39,866 nt of DNA from positions 2,295 through 42,160 of the forward strand of contig JADHYX010000182.1 of the NCBI GenBank assembly GCA_027604685.1. The letters are read 5' to 3'. Both the position numbers and the translations under genes were made by a program. The notes beneath the pieces were generated by a model. The model made no database searches, had not been told where the DNA came from, and saw only the letters and a program-made list of their open reading frames with translations. Shown in pieces: positions 32,452 to 39,866 of the stretch (its first letter is position 1; the number at the start of each line of letters is the position of its first letter). Source of the stretch: Lobulomyces angularis. Lineage: Eukaryota > Chytridiomycota > Chytridiomycetes > Lobulomycetales > Lobulomycetaceae.

Positions 32452-35400
32452 TTACAACAACATCCTGCTAGAGGTCTTCGATGGCAACTTCACCAACTCT
32501 CCAACTTCTTTGTCAAATGCTTCCTTAGCTTCTTTCTTGGTTTCTACTTCATCTCCATTTTCCACATCAGGATCCTGTTGATCAAGCTGCATTTTACTTA
32601 AGCTTCTTCTTGAGCTACTCTTCGATCCACTCTTACTGAGTGCCCTACTCAGGTTGGATAATATACTTCTTCTAGATGTGGTTTTAACATATTCTTCGTT
32701 TTCTCCTGCATTCACTTTTTTCCCCCCATCTCCCACACTTCTTCTTGAAGTCTTTTCTTTATCCCCATCACTATCATTTACTATTTTACTGGTATTATTA
32801 ATGTTATATAAATTGGTATTATCAATATTTGCATTGTCAATACAATTAATATTGTTTTTCGACAGTTTTTTACTTAGAGATTTTATCGAACTTGTTGACC
32901 TCGCTTTTGACATGAAACTATTTTGGGACTTTTCCTTTTTTCTTGATTCTTTCTCATAGTAAAAAGTTGATTGATCTACTTTTTCACACTCTGGTCTCTC
33001 CGCTTTAACAATTTCTTCTTTTTTGTGTGGTTCTATTGAAGCATTATCCTCTGTCTTATTTAAGCTCATCTCACTCCCCTTTCGTTCCACTAAGCTTAAT
33101 GTACTATTTCGAATTGAGTTGGTATTGTTCAACTCAGAAACAATTTTCTTTAATTCAAAATTATTCTCATCTGCATGATTATCAATACTATTTACTAAGT
33201 TTGCTACTGACTTTCTCTTTTCGTTGAAGTTTGTCAGACTGTCCCTACTTCTCCTATTCATATCTTTTTCTTCATCACCATTGCCTATCTCAATTAAGTT
33301 TTTTTTACTATTTGCTTTAGAGGTTACTTTGCTACCCAATTTATCTTTATTTTCTATCTCTTCCTTATTTATTGATGCATTTTGCAAAGAAATTTCATTC
33401 GAGACTTTATTCAAATGCTCCGTATTTGTTTCAAACAACTTAACTTTACTCCTCCTCCTCGAATTAACATTACTATTTGATTTGGAACTGAATTTACTGA
33501 TGGCTTTAGAACTTATTGATGATGCCAATGAATGTATACTATTTTTGGTAGATTTTCTTTCCAACATCTTATCTAAGTCATTACTATTCGCAGGACTTGT
33601 GGCCTTAGCTAGACTTAATCTCTTTCGAGATAAATATCCTCTCCAGTTTGCCTGCAAAGTTGTAGCTGCAGTTTTTAGTTCTGCTGCAGAAGATTCCAAA
33701 ACTGACTTTTGTTCAGTTTCTTTTGCATCACTTCCGCTATCATTACAAATCTCGTTGGAAATTATATGTTTAAGAGGTTCTTCATTGTTAATATTATCAG
33801 GTTCAAAATTAAGTTGTTGGTTATTTTCGAAGTTATAGTTTGAAACTTCATCTTTAATGATATTAGCATCTTCAATTTTGTTTCTATTGTTCTTCTTATT
33901 TAAGAACCCTTTGAATTGTTTTTGTAGTGTACAAGCAGCTTCTACCTGTTCTAATGTATAATCACCAATGTTTGGTAAGACTTCAGTGTCTTTCTGACTA
34001 TTAGCTAATTCAATGTTGTCTCTGGAACCTCTTGCTTCAATTGCAGAATTTTTTTTACTAAATACTTTAGAGTCGGCTGACTTTAAATTTTGACTTAACC
34101 GCTGATGAGATGTAGCTCGACTCGATTTTGCTGAAGTATGAGGTGAAGCGGCCTTACTTGACTTCAAGGATAAGGAAGCTCTTGAGGTATTGCCAGAATT
34201 TGGTCGAGAATTTGGCTTTAGGGATTTTTTGATACTGTTTCTAGAAGAAGCAGGTCTAGAATTTATTTTTACTTCCGTTGCAGATGATAAATTTTCGATT
34301 GCCTTAATTTCATTTTCATCTAACCCAGATAAGAAGACTTCTGATCCTTGACTAGAATTTAATACTTTATTTGCAATATCCCAAGCCAAATCCTTTACTT
34401 CTCTATCAACCTTGCTATCATTAGCGATGCTGATTAACGAAGTACTCATTGCGCTTTGTGGTGAAAGTTCTAAAACTGTCTCACTAAGAACATTTTGTAC
34501 TATTTCAAAAGCAAGCTCACTTAATTTGCGTTCTTGTAAACTAGTCAAGCTCATTTCTGGTCTGTAATCAACAATGTAAGAATTTATCATTTCTTCAAAT
34601 TGCCCTGTAACAAAACCTAAATTTGATTCTTCGGGTACGACTTCTGGTTCCTGGTATATATTTAAAGGATCACTGCCCGCTCTCTTATTTATTAAATCTT
34701 TTTCGATATCTTTATTTGAAAGTGGATATTCAGAGGTATCATCTTCCAAAAAACGAACACTCTTGATACTCCCTGTGCTTCCGGCTTTAACTAAAGATGA
34801 CCTTCTAAAAGTTTGAGTATCATCAAGAGATGCGAAATCTTGTCTATCTTCGAAAGATCCTATCACACTCCCAGTATCGGAAAGTGTAATTGGGCCAGTA
34901 GCATTGGCTCTTCTAAACGCAGTTTTTGGACGAGGTCTTTGCGGTCTAGGTGGACCACTACATGCTGACTGTGGCCTCGAAGAAGAGTTGCTTTTGGAAA
35001 CAACAGATTTTCTTAAAGGAGGAGCAGTTTTTGGCCTTAAGGCTGCCTTTTGTTGCAATAAATTTTTCCTTTCCTCTTCTAATTTCATTAAACTAGTTTT
35101 TGGACTTGGGGCGGAAACAGGTCTATGAAAAATTCTGTTTGCTATTGGATCAAAACCTTTCTTTCTTAAAGTGCATATATAATTTTCAGGATATTTTGAT
35201 ATATTAACTAAATACGCCAAATTACTCCTTCTATTTCTTTCCCAATCGTTTCTATTGTAATTTGGCGACCTTTCTTCAAGTCTTTGATAAAATGCCTATT
35301 AATTAATGAAGTGAGAATTAAATAACTTCGATAATTTTTTTTTTTCAAACCAAATTTTGAGCTTCAATTTTTTCTTTTTGATTATTGTTTTTTGGTGAAT

Positions 35401-36128
35401 GTTTTAATATTTCTCCGGCGATACAATTGTCTCTGTAAACATTTACTGAATATGAATGTTCATTTGGAGTAGTCATTTGAAATGCTATTCTTTTTAACAA
35501 AATTTCATTGTTTCTTTGAATAATTGAAAGTCGTTCTAGTATAATAATAAAATAGTATAAATTACATTGAAAATAAAGATGTATTTATTTTTCTTTACCA
35601 AATTCCTTCTGCATTTTCTTTTCTCTACTTTCCAGATGTGGAAATACAGGTGGTGCACTATTATCAATAGTAGGGCCAACAATTTTTAAATGCTTTTTAT
35701 GAATTTCTTTAACTCTATTTTCCCATTTTAAGGCTAGTAACTTATTGGACACAGGTTTAGTAGGTAATGCTAAGAAAAAAAAAAGTTGAATTAAACTAAT
35801 TAAATTGTGCATCTATACCATTAAACTGCCTATGTTCAAATATTTTTTTCAACTGAATATCTTTTTTCTTTTTTTTTAAATTCAAATTTGATGTAGGATT
35901 TTTACATTCAATATTATTATTAATATTATCAATGTTCATGCCAAAATGCGCTGATGGAATTTCCTGTTGATCAAAGTTGATAATTTCATTACTTTCACCT
36001 CCAAAATGTTCACCACCTTCAAATCCGTTCAAACTTTCATTCGAAGGATACTGATTTACATCAACTTCAAAGTCGTTAATTTCAGCATTACTTTTGGCAT
36101 TTGTAGAACTCCTTAAGTTCGTCAGCAT
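32452..36128 (-). CDS. CFAP97-domain protein with IQ motifs (ciliary/axonemal)
   Basis: Model: complement(join(32452..35295,35351..35535,35599..35769,35819..36128)), 1169 aa. The CFAP97 (Hemingway/KIAA1430) domain lies at about 105-190: LLALKWENRVKEIHKKH, IVGPTIDNSAPPVFPHLE, then ERLSIIQRNNEILLKRIAFQ, matching the family's R-W...H...V..A.P.I.T..P..Y.HL and the R-L-x-x-I-x-R-x-N-x-x-L-L-x-x-I helix. Known members are linked to motile cilia and flagella. After it come repeated R-P-x-S/T-A tags (RPVSAP, RPKTAP, RPQSAC, RPKTAF), common in axonemal proteins, then a long Ser/Lys/Asn-rich region. Two IQ-like calmodulin sites are near 670-690 (AACTLQKQFKGFLNKK) and 765-785 (AATTLQANWRGYLSRKR). The first exon is acidic and low complexity. 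The gene suggests the organism builds a flagellum. Confidence 0.82.
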
Positions 36129-36403
36129 CTATTTGAATTGAAATTAGAATTACTATTTTTTTAATTTTTTTCGCGTTTCTTTCGTTGGTGAAAATTTGTC
36201 AAAAAAAACTTAAGAAAAAAATGTCAGGAAAATTTTGTGCTGTATCATTTTATCGGCAAAAAGATTAATACTATTATCAAGTACAAATGAAGTCAACAAG
36301 TTATTGCGCAGAAGTGGTGCCCACCTTTAAAACCGTGTCCTTTACATTTCTTGTAATTAAAAAAAAATAAATCAGTTCATACAAAAACAACAAAAATGTG
36401 CAA

Positions 36404-37677
36404 ATGACAGTTTTTAATAAGTTTAAGTAAGAATCTTATCCTTAAAATATCCGTGAATTTCCTACCAATTTAATTTTGTTTATAGAATTCCTGAAAAAAA
36501 AGGTGAATCAAGAATTAATACTCCAATTAATACTAAATCGTTAAATATGACAAATTTTCTCTAATTTGAGTTTAATTCGAAAGTTTTTAATAAAAATTAT
36601 GTTTGAAATGGGGCACTTTCATAGTGGCAAAAATTTTATTAAAATTTTATTTTCATAACATTAGTCAATGATGCATGAAACTTTACGTATGTTTTTTTTG
36701 GTGATTTTGATTAAACATCTCTATATAATTTATGCTATTACCTTATTCATGAAATAATATATTTTTCTGGTTATGTTAAAATAACAATTTATTTTTTTTA
36801 ATTTTATCAGATATTCCACCTCCTGCACCATTAACAAGAACGATTTCGTATAGCGAATATTTAAGTGCTTGGGAAGGCGAGACGTTATCAAACGAAACCG
36901 AAACTTTTGTAGTTGAACCAGCTGCTCCAATTAGTGACAGATTAGAGAGGCTACTTAATGTGTTAAATCAGGATGGTCAAATTCAAATTAATGAAATAAA
37001 TGATAGTATTGGAACAAATTTAGTTGTTGAAAGAGTTCCATCTAATTCAAGAAATTCAATTCAACTCAATGAAAGGCATCCATTTACTATAGAAGATGAT
37101 ATTGAAATTTTTGAGTTAATTCCTACAGACAACACTTCGCAGAATACTCGAAATTTTGTTATTTCAAATTTTAATTCAGTGAACATTCCATCATCTAACA
37201 TTGACAGTGTACAAAGTGAAGTTGAATCTATTTCAAACTATGAACGTTGTTTAAATAACTTAGAAAATAGTACTTCTTTTGATTCATTGTATGTTTCTCC
37301 ATTAAGTGGTATGAGGATTTTTTTTAATTAATGACATCTTTTAATAAACTTATTACTTCATAGGCTTTTCCACTCCTGTAAAAGATATTGTTGAGAGTTT
37401 ATCGATATCGTATCCAATCGCCAGTAGTTTTCGAGTAGGTTTTGAATTAGAAGTGAACACCTTGCAAGATAAAATTTTAGACGTAAATGGTACACAATTT
37501 ATACATTCATTATTTCTTATTTTATATTTGAAATGGTTAGGAAATTTGGTTGATTTTTTAAGTCCTGAATTTAATTTAGATGTTGGTCCAAAAGATTACC
37601 AAAATATGGTTGAAGATTTTGAAAAGTTAAACTACATTGTAAACGAATTAAAAAAAGTTATTCCTCTTTGTCGTTAA
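36404..37677 (+). CDS. Unrecognised protein with a C-terminal folded domain
   Basis: Proposed model: join(36404..36426,36486..36502,36811..37308,37364..37677), 283 aa. The last two exons are well supported: the 36811 acceptor follows TTTTATCAG, and the 37309 GTATGA donor pairs with the acceptor at 37363. The first two micro-exons (MTVFNKFK and IPEKK) are tentative; they join in phase to give DIPPPAPLTRTISYSEYLSA. The third intron would be 308 bases, long for this window. Residues 25-180 are acidic and Ser/Asn-rich. The last 104 residues look folded: SISYPIASSFRVGFELE, an HSLFLILYLKWLGNLVDFL helix and a C-terminal DFEKLNYIVNELKKVIP helix. I do not recognise the family and assign no function. 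Confidence 0.55.
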
Positions 37678-38023
37678 TTAAGCACTACATCTGGTTTTTT
37701 TTTTTTTACTACAATTTTTATTTATATAATAGTATTTTTTAAGTTGTTTTTTTAATATATGTATGATTATAACTACTTTAATTTTTTTGACTTTTATTCA
37801 GCGAATAAAAAGATAACAAAATCCCTTTTTCCTAAATAAGTTGTATACTAAAACGATGCCAGAAGACTATTCATAATTTTTGTCATATAATTTTATTAAA
37901 AATTTCTCAAAATAAAAGATAAAATTTTTCATATAAAATTATTTATAAATTATATAAATACAATCTTAAGATTATTGTTTTCAAACTCTGCAGGCTTAAA
38001 CAATCTGTGATCAAAAACTATAA
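37678..38023. other. AT-rich intergenic region
   Basis: About 345 bases between two plus-strand genes. T-rich, with no open frame or RNA feature seen. Confidence 0.65.
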
Positions 38024-39603
38024 ATGTTAAAAAAGATGAATCGAAATAGCGTCTATATTTTTATTTTATCATTTATTGTACATGTAGCTTTCTTAATCTA
38101 TGGTGCTTGGCAAGATAGGAATTTTGAACTGAAGTATACAGGTCTTTTGTCTTTAAATTATTTATATTGACCATTTATCGAAGTTACTGATTGAAAAAAT
38201 TTTTTTTTTCAGATGTTGATTACAATGTTTTTACTGATGCTGCTATATATGTATCAAAAAATCAATCTCCGTATAAGAGAGAGACTTACCGATATACCCC
38301 TTTATTAGCAATAATATTACTCCCAAACGTTTGGCTTCCCATTTTCGGAAAGCTATTGTTTGTACTTTGTGATCTTCTCACAGGTTGGTACATGTTAATT
38401 ATAATTTATTATTTTTGTTAAAGGTTATATAATCATGGAAATATTAAAGATTGATAAGCCAAGTGCAATTAATAATCAGTTAATGCTAACGTCTATTATC
38501 TGGCTTTTGAATCCATTCGTTATAAATATATCTACTAGAGGTTCAAGTGAATCTATCACAACTTCTTTATCCTTAATGTCAATTCTGCTGATATTAAAAG
38601 GAAATTTGAAATCTGGATCAATAATATTTGGACTTGCTGTTCATTTCAAAATTTACCCCATTATATATAGCTTACCAATTTTATGCTTTTTGGATGTGCA
38701 TTATGAAAAGTTTACTTCATTTCAAAAATGTCGATGGGGAAGTGAATATAATATCCAGAATTTACAAAAAATAACAGATGTAAAAGAGTCGATAAAACAA
38801 GATAAAAATGATAAAATATTTTTTAAAAGTCTGGTTAATGAAAACAGAGTGAATTTTTTTGTTTATTCTGCTTCAACCTTTTTAATTTTGGGAGGAATAA
38901 TGTATCTTAAATTTGGATGGGAATTTTTGGAAGAAAGTTACATTTATCACATCAAAAGAATTGACCATAGACATAATTTCAGCATTTATTTCTACAAAAT
39001 ATATCTAGAATATGAAAAAAATTTTGAATATAAAAATAACTTAGAATTTTTTCGAATTTTACAGATATTTTTTTTAAAATATTTACCGTTCTTTAATCAG
39101 TTTTTTTTAAGTTTTTGGTTGGGTTTAAAATTAGGTAAAAAGGATTTAATTTTTTCAGTTTTTTCTCAAACTTTTGGTTTTGTGATGTTAAACAAAGTGT
39201 GTACCTCTCAGGTAAAAACAATGAATTATTTTTGATTTTTTAAATTCACTTTAGTATTTCATGTGGTATATTTGCTTTTTACCGATAATTCTCCAAACCA
39301 GTGAATTATCTGGTAAAAAATGGAAATTGGGAATATTTTTGTTACTAATTTGGGTTGCTTCACAGGTAAAAACATTCACAGAAAATGAATGCATGCTAAT
39401 TATGGATAAACAAATTACATCTTAAAATATAGGGCTTATGGCTTTACTTTGCTTATAATTTGGAATTTAATTACTTAAATACATTTCGACAATTATGGAT
39501 TTGCTCAGTGTTATTTTTTTTCTCGAACTGTTTTATACTATCAAAATTTATCAAGTATCAACAATTTAATAGGCATTTAAGCCAAAAAAAAAAAGTCACC
39601 TAA
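38024..39603 (+). CDS. PIGM: GPI mannosyltransferase 1 (PIG-M / Gpi14)
   Basis: Model: join(38024..38141,38213..38383,38424..39211,39255..39365,39433..39603), 452 aa (human about 423). PIG-M adds the first mannose to GlcN-(acyl)PI on the luminal side of the ER during GPI-anchor synthesis, using dolichol-phosphate mannose. Evidence: an N-terminal membrane helix, then [14 protein letters not shown] with the D-x-D active-site motif, [51 protein letters not shown] and [14 protein letters not shown], all hallmarks of the family, among about eight or more hydrophobic spans. The loop after FLDVHYEKF is longer and more charged than usual. The protein ends in KKVT, which fits the dilysine K-K-x-x ER-retrieval signal. 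An ATG four codons downstream is a possible alternative start. Confidence 0.92.
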
Positions 39604-39866
39604 ATAAACATAATTTTAATACTTGTGCTTGCGCAAAAAAAAAAAAAAGAAAATAAAAAAATTACAAACTGGACAATTTTAAGAATGAGTAATATTTTTC
39701 TCAAAAAACGTAGTTTGTTAAATTATAAATCCCTATCATCTTTTTCTAAAAAATATATTGAAATCGCATATTGTTTTATTAATTGAGTGGCTAATACAAA
39801 GTGACGTCAATTTGTCAAATTTTATTTTATTTAAATCTTACATTTTTTAAAATATACATCTTTTTT
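39604..39866. other. 3' end of window; possible start of another gene
   Basis: After the PIG-M stop there is an A-rich UTR. An ATG at 39685 opens a 33-codon frame, MSNIFLKKRSLLNYKSLSSF and onwards, which looks like a basic, Ser-rich mitochondrial leader. It stops at 39784 unless spliced. The remaining sequence is too short to decide. Confidence 0.25.

Overview
The window is nuclear DNA from an AT-rich, intron-dense eukaryote. I could build 18 protein-coding gene models with about 88 introns. Most introns are 40-75 bases, GT..AG, with T-rich acceptors, and the intergenic stretches are full of long A and T runs. The gene content points to a flagellated, mitochondriate organism, most likely a zoosporic (chytrid-like) fungus or a close holomycotan relative. 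The reasons are a fungal-style CUE1 ER protein, SEM1, a HAUS3-type augmin subunit, RGS and RasGEF signalling genes, a CFAP97-domain ciliary protein, and the mitochondrial genes MCCC2, MDJ1 and SDHAF1, which argue against the mitochondrion-less rumen fungi. This placement is inference; no rRNA or other taxonomic marker is present.

Layout. 0.2-2.0 kb: FAM72 (+) and a small SDHAF1-like assembly factor (-). 2.6-6.6 kb: a nine-exon RasGEF (-). 7.1-9.5 kb: a small Alba-like gene, a possible structured RNA, and a UDP-glucose 4-epimerase of bacterial type (all +). 9.7-12.8 kb: a CUE1-like gene (+) and mitochondrial Hsp40 MDJ1 (-), followed by a 10-N assembly gap. 13.3-16.5 kb: an EF-hand calcium sensor (+) and a 2-oxoglutarate/Fe(II) oxygenase (-). 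17.4-24.7 kb: SEM1, then two tandem RGS-domain paralogues (+). 24.9-30.1 kb: a divergent pair, HAUS3-like (-) and MCCC2 (+). 30.4-36.1 kb: an unusual Rab-like GTPase and a CFAP97-domain protein (both -). 36.4-39.6 kb: an unrecognised protein and PIG-M (+).

The genes are not an operon or pathway cluster. The main thematic links are G-protein signalling (RasGEF, two RGS proteins, a Rab-like GTPase), mitochondrial function (SDHAF1, MDJ1, MCCC2) and microtubules or cilia (HAUS3, CFAP97).

Most unusual. First, the two adjacent RGS paralogues share an N-terminal ubiquitin-like-looking segment, an RGS domain and a repeated short motif of the form K-L-x-K-x-x-x-L/F-G-E. In the first gene this motif expands into alternating A/B repeats. 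Second, the Rab-like GTPase has Leu in place of the switch II catalytic Gln, a long insert before the NKxD motif, and no C-terminal prenylation cysteine. Third, the intron-rich epimerase has the sequence style of a bacterial GalE.
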